This document shows positions 33,674-41,524 of a DNA stretch of 64,000 bases, piece after piece. The stretch is from VGBV01 sp963780395 (GTDB lineage Bacteria; Actinomycetota; Thermoleophilia; Solirubrobacterales; 70-9). The stretch is from the NCBI GenBank assembly GCA_963780395.1, contig CAWABY010000006.1, positions 1-64,000 on the forward strand. Direction: 5' to 3'. Under the pieces are notes generated by a model, which saw nothing but the letters and a program-made list of their open reading frames with translations, was not told the DNA's origin and did no database searches. Every line of letters starts with the position of its first letter. Within the stretch, counting starts at the first letter, position 1. The translations under genes and the position numbers were made by a program.

Positions 33674-34820
33674 GGGGCCGCTCGACCGCTGAGTGCTCCT
33701 CCACCGCCGCCTCGGGCGAGCTGAGGAAATCGGAGATGATCTCGACGCTGAGCACCCCCGCGATGCGTCCCTCACCGTCCACCACCGGCGCATAGAGCGT
33801 CTCGGCCTGGAGCACGTCGGCGAGCGCGTCGCGCAGCACGTCGTCGGCCTCCAGGATCGGGTCAGGCCCCGAGCCGGGCTTGGCGGGGACGGTCTCCTGC
33901 TGCAGGTCGCGCTCCGTGAGCCACCCCAACGGGCGGCGCTCGGAGTCGACCAGCAGGGGATGGGGGACCTCGGCGCCCTCCAGCTTCGCCCGCACCTCGC
34001 CCATCGCCTGGCCGACGTAGGCCAGCGGAGCCTCCCAGAGGTCGATGTCGCGGACGCGCATCAGCGCCAGCCGCTTCAAGGCGCGGTCGGCGCCGACGAA
34101 GTCCTGGACGAACTCGTCGGCCGGCGCCATCAGCAGCTCGGCCGGTGTCGCGTACTGAGCGAGGACGCCGCCCTGCTTCATGATCGCGATCCGGTCGCCC
34201 ATCTTGATCGCCTCGTCGATGTCGTGGGTGACGAACAGGACCGTCTTCTTAATGTTCGCCTGCAGGCGCAGGAACTCGTTCTGGAGGCGCTCGCGGTTGA
34301 TCGGGTCGATGGCGCCGAAGGGCTCGTCCATCAGCATCAGCGGCGGGTCGGCGGCGAGGGCGCGCGCGACCCCGACACGTTGTTGCTGGCCACCGGAGAG
34401 CTGCGCCGGATAGCGGTCCTTCATGTCGGGCGGCAGCCCGATCAGCTTCAGCAACTCGTCTATTCGTGTCTCCACGCGCTCGGAGTCCCAGCCGACCAGC
34501 GAGGGCACGGTGGCGATGTTGTCGCCGATGGTCCGATGCGGGAAGAGCCCGGTCTCCTGAATCACGTAGCCGATCTCGCGCCGCAGCTGCGCCGGCTCGC
34601 GCTCCTTGACTGAGGTGTCGCCGACGAGGATGTCGCCCTCGGTGATCGTGACGGTGCGGTTGACCATCCGCATCGCCGTCGTCTTGCCGCAGCCGGAGGG
34701 CCCTACCAGCACGCAGATATCTCCCGCCGGCACCTCCAGCGAGAGGTCGCGCACGGCGGGCTCGTCCTGTCCGGCGTAGCGCTTGACGACGTTGCGGTAG
34801 GTGACCTCGACCGCGTCCAA
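33660..34820 (-). CDS. Osmoprotectant ABC transporter ATP-binding protein with CBS domains
   Basis: The 386-residue protein has Walker A VLVGPSGCGKTTAM, the signature AQLSGGQQQRVGVARALAAD, Walker B LMLMDEPFGAIDP and the H-loop LFVTHDIDEAIKM. From about residue 255 it has a CBS pair (LLVDSERRPLGWLTERDLQQ, YAPVVDGEGRIAGVLSVEII) typical of OpuCA/OpuAA and known to sense ionic strength or nucleotides. It energises the importer. Start is TTG at 34820 with TAGGAT nine bases upstream, suggesting leaderless translation from a weak codon. Confidence 0.93.
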   Translation of the reverse strand: MDAVEVTYRNVVKRYAGQDEPAVRDLSLEVPAGDICVLVGPSGCGKTTAMRMVNRTVTITEGDILVGDTSVKEREPAQLRREIGYVIQETGLFPHRTIGDNIATVPSLVGWDSERVETRIDELLKLIGLPPDMKDRYPAQLSGGQQQRVGVARALAADPPLMLMDEPFGAIDPINRERLQNEFLRLQANIKKTVLFVTHDIDEAIKMGDRIAIMKQGGVLAQYATPAELLMAPADEFVQDFVGADRALKRLALMRVRDIDLWEAPLAYVGQAMGEVRAKLEGAEVPHPLLVDSERRPLGWLTERDLQQETVPAKPGSGPDPILEADDVLRDALADVLQAETLYAPVVDGEGRIAGVLSVEIISDFLSSPEAAVEEHSAVERPHGDA

Positions 34821-34852
34821 GGTGCCGCGATCCTATCCCGCTCGCGGCGGGG

Positions 34853-35272
34853 CTAAGCGGGCGCGGAGGGCCGCGCGAACCTGATCACGGTCACAGCCGC
34901 CAGCGCGGCCATCACCACGGCGCTCGCCACGCACCACTGGCAGATCGCGTCGATCACGAACAGCTCCAGGTAGGTGAGGTAGACGCTGAACCCGACGCCG
35001 ACCAGCCCCAGCAGCGCGCCCGCGAAGCGGCCCGCGTCGCCGGGCACCAGCAGCGAGGCCAGGATCAGGGCGTAGCCGATCGTCCCCAGCACCGCAACCG
35101 GCACCCCGGCCAGCTCGGCGTAGTCCGAGCTCTGCACCTTCTCGCAGCCGCCGCCCCCGCCGACGCAGACCGGCGAGGAGTGGTCGTAGTGGACGACCGT
35201 GAGGTAGATCGCGATCGCGAGCCCGGCCAGCCCCAGCGCCGCGGCCGCCAGTCGGAGCTGGCCGTCGCTCAC
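34853..35272 (-). CDS. Vitamin K epoxide reductase (VKOR)-family protein
   Basis: The 139-residue protein has four membrane helices, a loop Cys pair (VCVGGGGGCEKVQSSDYAEL) and the active-site CQWC in ELFVIDAICQWCVASA. It would reoxidise a DsbA partner using quinone. GTG at 35272 overlaps the DsbA stop, so the two are coupled, as expected for an oxidative folding pair outside the membrane. Confidence 0.92.
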   Translation of the reverse strand: MSDGQLRLAAAALGLAGLAIAIYLTVVHYDHSSPVCVGGGGGCEKVQSSDYAELAGVPVAVLGTIGYALILASLLVPGDAGRFAGALLGLVGVGFSVYLTYLELFVIDAICQWCVASAVVMAALAAVTVIRFARPSAPA

Positions 35273-36015
35273 CCGCCGCGCGCCGCGGCGAGCGCCTGGC
35301 TGAAGGCCTCGGGCGTGAGGTCGCCGAGCTCGAGCGGGGTCGGCTCGCCGCCCTCGGAGGTGAACAGGAAGGTCGGCGTCGAGTTGACGTTCAGATCCAC
35401 CGCCCGCGCCTCGTTCTCGGCGATCAGCGCCTGGGCCTCGGACGAGGTGCGGTCCTCGAGCGCCTGCTCGACGTCGAGGCCCGGCGTCTTCTCGCCGATC
35501 TCGCGCAGGAACTCCTCGGTCACGTAGCCCGAGTTCTCCTCGCCCTGATTCGCGTAGAAGGTCTCGACGAACTCGTAGAGCTTGTTCTGCATGGCCGCCG
35601 CGGCCGCCATCTCGGCCGCCTCGCCGGAGTCCTCGCCGAGGAAGCTGATCACGCGCAGCTCGTATTGGATGTCGCCGGGGCGCACGTTCTGCTCGACCAC
35701 GTCGTTGAAGGCGTTGTTCGAGAACTCGGCGCAGAAGGGGCACTGCAGGTCGATGAACTCGGTGACTACGGGGGCGCCGTCCTCGCCGAGGAAGACTCCC
35801 TCCTGGGGGATTCCTTCCAGTGCCGCCTCGACGGCGGCGGTCTCGCCGCCGCTCGACTCGCCGCCGGAGTCCGAGTCGTCCGAGCCCGACTGACTGATCA
35901 CGATCGCCGCGATCAGGATCAGCACAGCGAGCACGCCCAGCACGATCAGCTGCGTGCGCCGGTTTCCCGATGCCGGCCCTGGAGCAGGGCTTCCTTGACC
36001 GGGGGCGCCGCTCAT
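35269..36015 (-). CDS. DsbA-family membrane-anchored thioredoxin-fold protein
   Basis: The 248-residue protein has an N-terminal membrane anchor (LIVLGVLAVLILIAAIVISQ), an acidic Ser-rich linker, and a thioredoxin-like domain with the active site FIDLQCPFCAEFSNN (CPFC). The cis-Pro loop is NVNSTPTFLFTS. It introduces disulfides into exported proteins and is paired with VKOR. ATG at 36015 overlaps the VOC stop (ATGA). Confidence 0.93.
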   Translation of the reverse strand: MSGAPGQGSPAPGPASGNRRTQLIVLGVLAVLILIAAIVISQSGSDDSDSGGESSGGETAAVEAALEGIPQEGVFLGEDGAPVVTEFIDLQCPFCAEFSNNAFNDVVEQNVRPGDIQYELRVISFLGEDSGEAAEMAAAAAMQNKLYEFVETFYANQGEENSGYVTEEFLREIGEKTPGLDVEQALEDRTSSEAQALIAENEARAVDLNVNSTPTFLFTSEGGEPTPLELGDLTPEAFSQALAAARGG

Positions 36016-36393
36016 TCGACCGGCTCGAGCGCCCCGAAGATGTTGCCCTCGGTGTCCTTGAAGTAGGAGACCTTGCCGACGCCCGGGAATCTCGTCCTGG
36101 GCGACGACCTGCTCGCCGCCGGCGTCCGGGACCTTGCGTTCGGTCTCCTCGATCGAGTCCACCTGGATCGTGTTGACGAAGGCGTTCACCGCCTGGCCGT
36201 CGCCGGGAGCGCCGCCCATGCGGCGGATGACGGCACCGTTGATCCCGTCCTCGTCATCGGGTCCCGTGGTGATAAGCCAGTAGTCGACCGGGCCGTCCCA
36301 CTTCTGGATCTCCCAGCCGAACACGCCCCGGTAGAACTCGGCCGCCCGCTCAGGATCTTCCGCGTGGATCTCGAAGTGGACTACGCGCCCCAT
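36012..36393 (-). CDS. VOC-family protein, one frameshift
   Basis: A single VOC domain: MGRVVHFEIHAEDPERAAEF, YRGVFGWEIQKWDGPVDYWL, GAVIRRMGG, then a shift near 36090 to KVSYFKDTEGNIFGALEPVE. Restored length is about 127 residues. Function is unknown. It is the first of three overlapping genes (VOC, DsbA, VKOR). TAGACT lies nine bases before the ATG. Confidence 0.8.
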
Positions 36394-36405
36394 CGCCCGC
36401 GCAGT

Positions 36406-37163
36406 CTAGTCAGCACCCCTGGTGCGCTCGATGAACGCCGCGAGCCTGTCGTCGTGCCCGTGCAGCCCCAGCAGCGCGAGGGCCAGGAAGACCGTGGTCA
36501 GCCCCTGGAAGGGCTCGACGACCGCCTCGATCAGCAGGTTGAAGACGAGCTCGCCGTGCACGCCGTGGATCGGGGACTCGAGCAGGGTCGCGGCCGAGTC
36601 GGTGACGACGAGCACGAACAGGGTGAACCCAGGACGCGCCAGAAGTTGCCGCGGACCAGCTGCACGCTCCGGCGCAGCGCCCGCTTCACGGTGTCGCCGT
36701 CCAGCTCGATCAGGGCGGGTGAGACGGCCATGTAGGTGAAGAAGACCAGGCCCGGAACGATCAGCAGGACGAGGCCGATCACGGTGCCGATGGCGAGGAT
36801 GATGTCGAGCGCGATCAGGCGCCCGTATTCGATCGAGCGGGCCGCCCCGGGCACGTCGCGCAGCTCGCGGCCCCGCAGCCACTCCACGACCGCGGCGGCG
36901 ACGATCCCCGCGTACAGCGCCTCGCCCGCGAGGTTGATCGCGACGGCGAGCGGGATCGAGGCGAGGTTGACGATGTCCTCGACGGTCTCGACGCGGTCCA
37001 CCTCGACTTCTCCGAAGATCGCGTCCGCCGCCGCCTGGGGCAGCAGCACAACGATCGACAGCGGCACGAGGAACTTCCACTTGCGCCGGTAGACCCACCA
37101 GACGACCCGCAGCACCTGCACCACCGGCAGGCGCGGCACCTCTTCAGCGGCCCCTTTCGTCAC
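36406..37163 (-). CDS. Multi-pass membrane protein, one frameshift
   Basis: About 250 residues with several membrane helices (WKFLVPLSIVVLLPQAAADA, LIALDIILAIGTVIGLVLLI), SVQLVRGNFWRVLG, a shift near 36630, then FTLFVLVVTDSAATLLESPI and PFQGLTTVFLALALLGLHG. It resembles the broad glycerophosphoryl diester phosphodiesterase-like membrane domain family (DUF7847-like), which is only a weak match. GTG at 37163 has TAGGAT six bases before it. Confidence 0.75.
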
Positions 37164-37207
37164 CGCCCGATCCTATGAACCGTCGGGAACCGGCGCTCGC
37201 GTGGCAG

Positions 37208-37417
37208 CTACGCCGCCAGCTTGCGCAGCGCGCGGCCCTGCCGGAACTGGATCGAGACGACCTTGGCGTCGTCTGGGCGCAGCTCGGAGACGCTGGTGAG
37301 GACGAAGCCGTGCCCGCACTCGCAGGTGAGGCCGCCGAGCTCGCCGAGGTCCTCGATCACGATCTCCAGGTCGCCTTCGCACTCGGGGTCGGAGCAGTCG
37401 ATCTTCGCGAGAAGCAT
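37208..37417 (-). CDS. Small Cys-rich, probably zinc-binding protein
   Basis: A 69-residue protein with Cys pairs in KIDCSDPECEGD and LTCECGHGFVLT, likely one zinc site. No family is recognised. The long frame upstream is a shadow of the Nudix gene. ATG at 37417 is divergent from the Nudix start 64 bases away. Confidence 0.6.
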   Translation of the reverse strand: MLLAKIDCSDPECEGDLEIVIEDLGELGGLTCECGHGFVLTSVSELRPDDAKVVSIQFRQGRALRKLAA

Positions 37418-37466
37418 CGGGCCGATCTTCCCTTCCCGCCCGGATGGATCGGCGCCGTCGCTCGCA

Positions 37467-37472
37467 TACGCT
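37467..37472 (+). promoter_or_regulatory. TAnnnT box for the Nudix gene
   Basis: TACGCT lies eight bases before the GTG at 37481, with no Shine-Dalgarno. Confidence 0.5.
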
Positions 37473-37480
37473 GCCTTCCC

Positions 37481-37936
37481 GTGGCGCGCAGAAAACTGCA
37501 GACCGCCGACGGCAAGCCCGACATCAGCGCCGCCGGGGGCGTGCTCCTGCGCCGCGACGACGATCGCCGCACCCGGGTCGCGGTGATCCACCGGCCCAAG
37601 TACATGGACTGGTCGCTGCCGAAGGGCAAGCTCGAGCAGGGGGAGAGCTGGGAGGAGGCTGCGCTGCGCGAGGTGAAGGAGGAGACGGGATACAGCTGCG
37701 AGCTCGGCCTCGAGCTGCCCCAGGTCTCCTATCTCGACCGCAAGGCCCGGCGCAAGCTCGTCCGCTACTGGTTGATGGACCCGATCGACGGGGAGTTCAA
37801 GCCCCACGGCGAGGTCGATGAGCTGCGCTGGGTCACCCCGCGCGAGGCCCGTGACCTGCTGACCTACGACCACGACCGCGAGCTGGTCCGCAAGGCGATT
37901 CGCAAGCGCCGCTGGGGTCGTTTCGGGCGGGCTTAG
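37481..37936 (+). CDS. Nudix hydrolase
   Basis: The 151-residue protein carries the Nudix box GKLEQGESWEEAALREVKEE TGYS (residues about 49-72), which binds the divalent metal for hydrolysis of a nucleoside diphosphate-linked compound. SLPKGKLEQGE places it near diadenosine polyphosphate hydrolase-like members. GTG at 37481 is chosen because the upstream frame is non-coding. The substrate is unknown. Confidence 0.9.
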   Translation: MARRKLQTADGKPDISAAGGVLLRRDDDRRTRVAVIHRPKYMDWSLPKGKLEQGESWEEAALREVKEETGYSCELGLELPQVSYLDRKARRKLVRYWLMDPIDGEFKPHGEVDELRWVTPREARDLLTYDHDRELVRKAIRKRRWGRFGRA

Positions 37937-37980
37937 GCCCACGGCCTACCATCTGTGGCCCACAACGAAGGAGCGGCCAG

Positions 37981-38496
37981 ATGACTGACAACACCGAGAC
38001 TGCGATCCTCGCCGGTGGCTGCTTCTGGGGTGTCCAGGAGCTACTGCGTCAGCGCGACGGCGTCATCTCGACTCGAGCCGGATACACGGGCGGAGACGTG
38101 CCGAACGCGACCTACGGGAACCACGAGGGCCACGCCGAGGCGGTCGAGATCGTCTTCGATCCCGAGCGGATCTCCTATCGCGACATACTCGAGTTCTTCT
38201 TCCAGATCCACGACCCGACGACGATGAACCGCCAGGGCAACGACATCGGCTCGAGCTACCGCTCTGAGATCTTCTACACGAGCGACGAGCAGCGCCAGGT
38301 CGCCGAGGAGACGATCGCCGACGTCGAGGCGTCAGGCCTCTGGCCGGGCAAGGTCGTGACCGCCGTCAGCGAGGCCGGCCCCTTCTGGGAGGCCGAGCCC
38401 GAGCACCAGGACTACCTGCAGAAGTACCCCGACGGCTACACCTGCCACTTCGTGCGCCCCGGCTGGAAGCTGCCTCGCCGCGAAACGGCCGCGTAG
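37981..38496 (+). CDS. msrA: Peptide methionine (S)-S-oxide reductase
   Basis: The 171-residue protein has the catalytic GGCFWGVQELLRQRDG, TRAGYTGGDVPNATYGNHEG, HAEAVEIVFDP, and FFQIHDPTTMNRQGNDIGSS YRS, all MsrA hallmarks. It repairs oxidised methionine with thioredoxin. GAAGGAG precedes the ATG. It follows the Nudix gene by 44 bases, possibly cotranscribed. Confidence 0.97.
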   Translation: MTDNTETAILAGGCFWGVQELLRQRDGVISTRAGYTGGDVPNATYGNHEGHAEAVEIVFDPERISYRDILEFFFQIHDPTTMNRQGNDIGSSYRSEIFYTSDEQRQVAEETIADVEASGLWPGKVVTAVSEAGPFWEAEPEHQDYLQKYPDGYTCHFVRPGWKLPRRETAA

Positions 38497-38520
38497 TTCC
38501 GCAGTAGGTTTCCTGCCGCC

Positions 38521-39285
38521 TTGGCGTACCTGATCAAAGCGGGGATCGGCCTTGCCCTCTTCTTCGGCGGGGTGATCCTCTTCAACGTGACGCTGCAGGA
38601 GCTGCTCGACATCGGCACCTGCGCCTCGGGCAACGTTCCGTTCGAGATCCGGCAGGGTTACGAATGCCCGGAGGGGACGGGGACGAACGCGCTGCTGCTG
38701 TTCGTCTCGATCATCGGCGGCCTGATCGGCTGCGCGATCTTCGCCTTCCGCGGCGACCCGCCCTGGGGCGAGCGCCGGCGCTCGATCGGGATGTTCGGCT
38801 GGGGCACCCTGGCCTGGGGGATCTTCTTCGCCGGCACCGGCGCCGCCCTGATGCTGGGCGGGCCCTACGGCGAGATCACCGATCCCGACACGGGCGAGGT
38901 GGTCGGCAGGCCCGACAGCGAGCTCGGCGCGACGATCACCGGCATCACCTTCCTGGTGATGGGGGTGCCGGCCCTGCTGATCGGGCTCTGGAGCGCCTTC
39001 AAGGGCGTCACGAGCCGAGGCGAGGAGCGATCCACCAGCGCAGGCGGCACCGGCGGCATGAGCGCCGGGGTGATGGGGCGGATGCGGGCCGGCATGGACC
39101 AGGCGCAGGCAGCCCAGGGCATCGGCCAGAAGATGAAATGGGGCTCGGCCGGCGGGTCGACCGCCAAGTCCGGGTCCGGCGACGCGATCGGCAAGATCGA
39201 GCGGCTGCAGAAGCTGCGCGAGGACGGCGCCCTGACCAAGGCCGAGTTCGACCGCGAGAAGGCGAAGATCCTGGCCGAGCAGTAG
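38521..39285 (+). CDS. Membrane protein with C-terminal SHOCT domain
   Basis: The 254-residue protein has membrane helices near residues 5-25, 57-75, 92-113 and 137-158, a Gly-rich linker, and a SHOCT motif at the end (KIERLQKLREDGALTKAEFD REKAKIL). SHOCT modules are short and often mediate oligomerisation. Function is unknown. The start is TTG at 38521, with TAGGTT ten bases upstream. Confidence 0.8.
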   Translation: MAYLIKAGIGLALFFGGVILFNVTLQELLDIGTCASGNVPFEIRQGYECPEGTGTNALLLFVSIIGGLIGCAIFAFRGDPPWGERRRSIGMFGWGTLAWGIFFAGTGAALMLGGPYGEITDPDTGEVVGRPDSELGATITGITFLVMGVPALLIGLWSAFKGVTSRGEERSTSAGGTGGMSAGVMGRMRAGMDQAQAAQGIGQKMKWGSAGGSTAKSGSGDAIGKIERLQKLREDGALTKAEFDREKAKILAEQ

Positions 39286-39295
39286 GGCGGAAACA

Positions 39296-39323
39296 GCGAG
39301 GGGCCGCTCGCGCGGCCCCTCGC
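39296..39323. terminator. Hairpin between convergent SHOCT and RTX-like genes
   Basis: Perfect 12-base arms (GCGAGGGGCCGC and complement) with a TCGC loop; can serve both strands. Confidence 0.75.
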
Positions 39324-39356
39324 CGCCCGCCTGGTCCAGCCGTCAGGCTGGGCCGT

Positions 39357-40058
39357 CTACTGGGTGACCTCTCCGTCGTCCTCCTCCTCGCGGGGCGGAC
39401 GCGGGACCACGATCTCGCAGTTCACGAGCTGGTCGAGGTCGCCGGGGTCGACGATGGCGCGGTCGCGGCGTCCGCGGCCGCAATCGACGCGGTCGGCCTC
39501 GCCGTCGGAGACGCGGATGACGTCGTTGCCGCGCCCGCCGAACAGGGTGTCGCCGCCGGGGTTGGCGGCGTCCGCCTTGGCGAGGGCGAACATGACGTCC
39601 GCGCCCGGTCCGCCGAACGTGGTGTCGACGCCGACGCCGGCGAAGACGAGGTCGCGCCCGCGGCCTCCGCGGACGACGTCGTCGCCGCTACGGCCACGGA
39701 CCTCGTCGCCGGCCTGGCGGCCGAGCACGTTGTCGTTGCCGTCCTGGCCGAAGACGATGTCCCGGCTCTCGCCGCCGTCCAGCACATCGTCGCCGGGGCC
39801 GCCCGTGATGTTGTCGCGGCCCTGGTTGCCCAGCACGCTGTCGTTGCCGTCACCGGCGTCAACGCCGTCGTTGCCGGCGGCGGCGACGACGCCGTCGTTA
39901 CCGGCCTTGGCCAGGATCAGGTCGCCCTGGGGCGTCCCCATCAGCTGGTCGTCACCGTCTGTGCCCTCGATGAAAGCTGCGAAGGCGGTCGTCGCGGTCA
40001 GAGCCGCGAGACCGGTCACCGCCGCAAGCACGAGTGCCCTGCTCTTCTTGGTTCTCAT
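39357..40058 (-). CDS. Secreted calcium-binding (RTX-like repeat) protein
   Basis: The 233-residue protein has a signal peptide (MRTKKSRALVLAAVTGLAAL, TATTAFA) and about ten nonapeptide-like repeats such as GGPGDDVLDGGESRDIVFG and GRSGDDVVRGGRGRDLVFAG, then a Cys pair (DRVDCGRGRRD, LVNCEIVV). Repeats bind calcium in a parallel beta roll. It is likely a surface or secreted protein of unknown role. GGGAGTGA precedes the ATG. Confidence 0.9.
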   Translation of the reverse strand: MRTKKSRALVLAAVTGLAALTATTAFAAFIEGTDGDDQLMGTPQGDLILAKAGNDGVVAAAGNDGVDAGDGNDSVLGNQGRDNITGGPGDDVLDGGESRDIVFGQDGNDNVLGRQAGDEVRGRSGDDVVRGGRGRDLVFAGVGVDTTFGGPGADVMFALAKADAANPGGDTLFGGRGNDVIRVSDGEADRVDCGRGRRDRAIVDPGDLDQLVNCEIVVPRPPREEEDDGEVTQ

Positions 40059-40156
40059 GGATGAGTCACTCCCTGGATCGATGCTGTTTCGGTGCTGCTT
40101 TGGCGCTACTGAATATTGAGAACAGATTGACCGGCCCAGGGTTGCGCTCCCAGCGC

Positions 40157-40162
40157 TAGGTT
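40157..40162 (+). promoter_or_regulatory. TAnnnT box for the amine oxidase-amidase operon
   Basis: TAGGTT lies six bases before the GTG at 40169. Confidence 0.55.
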
Positions 40163-40168
40163 TGCCCC

Positions 40169-41524
40169 GTGGAGCGAGACGTGGTCGTGGTCGGAGCCGG
40201 CATCGCCGGGCTCAGCACCGCGCGGCGGCTGGCCGCTGCCGGCCGCTCGGTCGTGGTGCTCGAGGCCCGCGACCGCGTCGGCGGACGGACCCTGAACATG
40301 CCGCTGGGCGACGGTCAGGTGAGCGAGATCGGGGGACAGTGGGTCGGCCCGGGCCAGGACCGGGTGCTGGAGCTGGCCTCGGAGCTGGGCCTGGAGACCT
40401 TTCCCACCTACCACGAGGGGCGCAACCTGCTGCAGCTTGGGGGCAAGCGACGGCGATACAAGGGGACGATCCCGAGGCTGTCGCCGCTCGTGCTGCTGGA
40501 CATCGATCGCGCTCGCCGGCGGCTGAACCGGCTGGCGGACAGTGTCCCGCCCGAGGCGCCGTGGTCGGCGCCGGACGCCGAGGCGCTGGACGGGACCACG
40601 GTCGCCGCCTGGCTGCGGCATTCGGTCAGCACCCGCAAGGCACGCGCCCTGTTCGAGATCGCCGTCGGGACGGCGTTCGGGGTCGCTCCGCAGCAGATGT
40701 CGCTGCTGTGGATGCTGCACCTGGTCCGCTCCTGCGGCGGCTTCGACGCCATGCTCGACGTCGAGGGCGGGGCACAGCAGGACCGGATCGTCGGCGGCTC
40801 GCAGGCGATCTGCCTGCGGATGGCCGAGGGGCTCGGCGACTCGGTCGTCCTGGGATCGCCGGTGGAGCTGATCGAGCAGGGCCCCGACGGGGTCCGGGTC
40901 GGCGCCAACGGCCTCGTCGTCAGCGCCCGTCGCGCCGTGGTCGCGATGCCGCCGGCGCTGACGACGCGGATCCGCTTCAGCCCGAGCCTCTCGGCCAAGC
41001 GCGACCAGCTCGCGCAGTGGATGGCCAGCGGCGCCCTGACCAAGTGCACCGCTGTGTACGAGACGCCGTTCTGGCGCGAGGACGGCTGGAGCGGCGCCGC
41101 GGTCAGCGACGAGGGGCCGGTGGAGACGACCTTCGACAACTCGCCGCCGGAGGGCTCGCCCGGGGTGATGCTGGGGTTCATCGCCGGCCCGAAGGCCGTC
41201 GAGCACGCTCGCAAGCCCGAGTCCGAGCGCCGCCGCATCGTGCTCGACTGCTTCGCGCGCATGTGGGGCGAGGGGGCCCGCGGGGCGAGCGCTTACTTCG
41301 AGCAGGCGTGGGCGGACGAGGAGTGGAGCGGCGGCGGCCCCGTCTGCCACCCGGCCCCCGGCGCGCTGGTCGCCTACGGCGAGGAGCTGCGCCGCCCCTC
41401 GGGCCGCGTGCACTGGGCGGGGTCCGAGACCGCGACCACCTGGTGCGGATACATGGACGGCGCGGTTCGGAGCGGCGACCGCGCGGCGGGCGAGGTGCTG
41501 GATGCGGAAGGATGGCGGCTGTGA
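40169..41524 (+). CDS. Flavin monoamine oxidase-family protein
   Basis: The 451-residue protein has the FAD dinucleotide motif VVVVGAGIAGLSTARRLAAA, EARDRVGGRTLN, SEIGGQWVGPGQDRVLELA, and a C-terminal GRVHWAGSETATTWCGYMDG AVRSG covering the FAD site. It should oxidatively deaminate a primary amine. GTG is the start with a leaderless box. It is coupled to the amidase gene by a four-base overlap, which suggests breakdown of an N-containing compound. Confidence 0.93.
   Translation: MERDVVVVGAGIAGLSTARRLAAAGRSVVVLEARDRVGGRTLNMPLGDGQVSEIGGQWVGPGQDRVLELASELGLETFPTYHEGRNLLQLGGKRRRYKGTIPRLSPLVLLDIDRARRRLNRLADSVPPEAPWSAPDAEALDGTTVAAWLRHSVSTRKARALFEIAVGTAFGVAPQQMSLLWMLHLVRSCGGFDAMLDVEGGAQQDRIVGGSQAICLRMAEGLGDSVVLGSPVELIEQGPDGVRVGANGLVVSARRAVVAMPPALTTRIRFSPSLSAKRDQLAQWMASGALTKCTAVYETPFWREDGWSGAAVSDEGPVETTFDNSPPEGSPGVMLGFIAGPKAVEHARKPESERRRIVLDCFARMWGEGARGASAYFEQAWADEEWSGGGPVCHPAPGALVAYGEELRRPSGRVHWAGSETATTWCGYMDGAVRSGDRAAGEVLDAEGWRL

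Noticed and set aside
39364..40119. 251-codon plus ORF over the RTX-like gene
   Set aside because: Ser/Arg/Pro-rich antisense shadow caused by the repeat codons.
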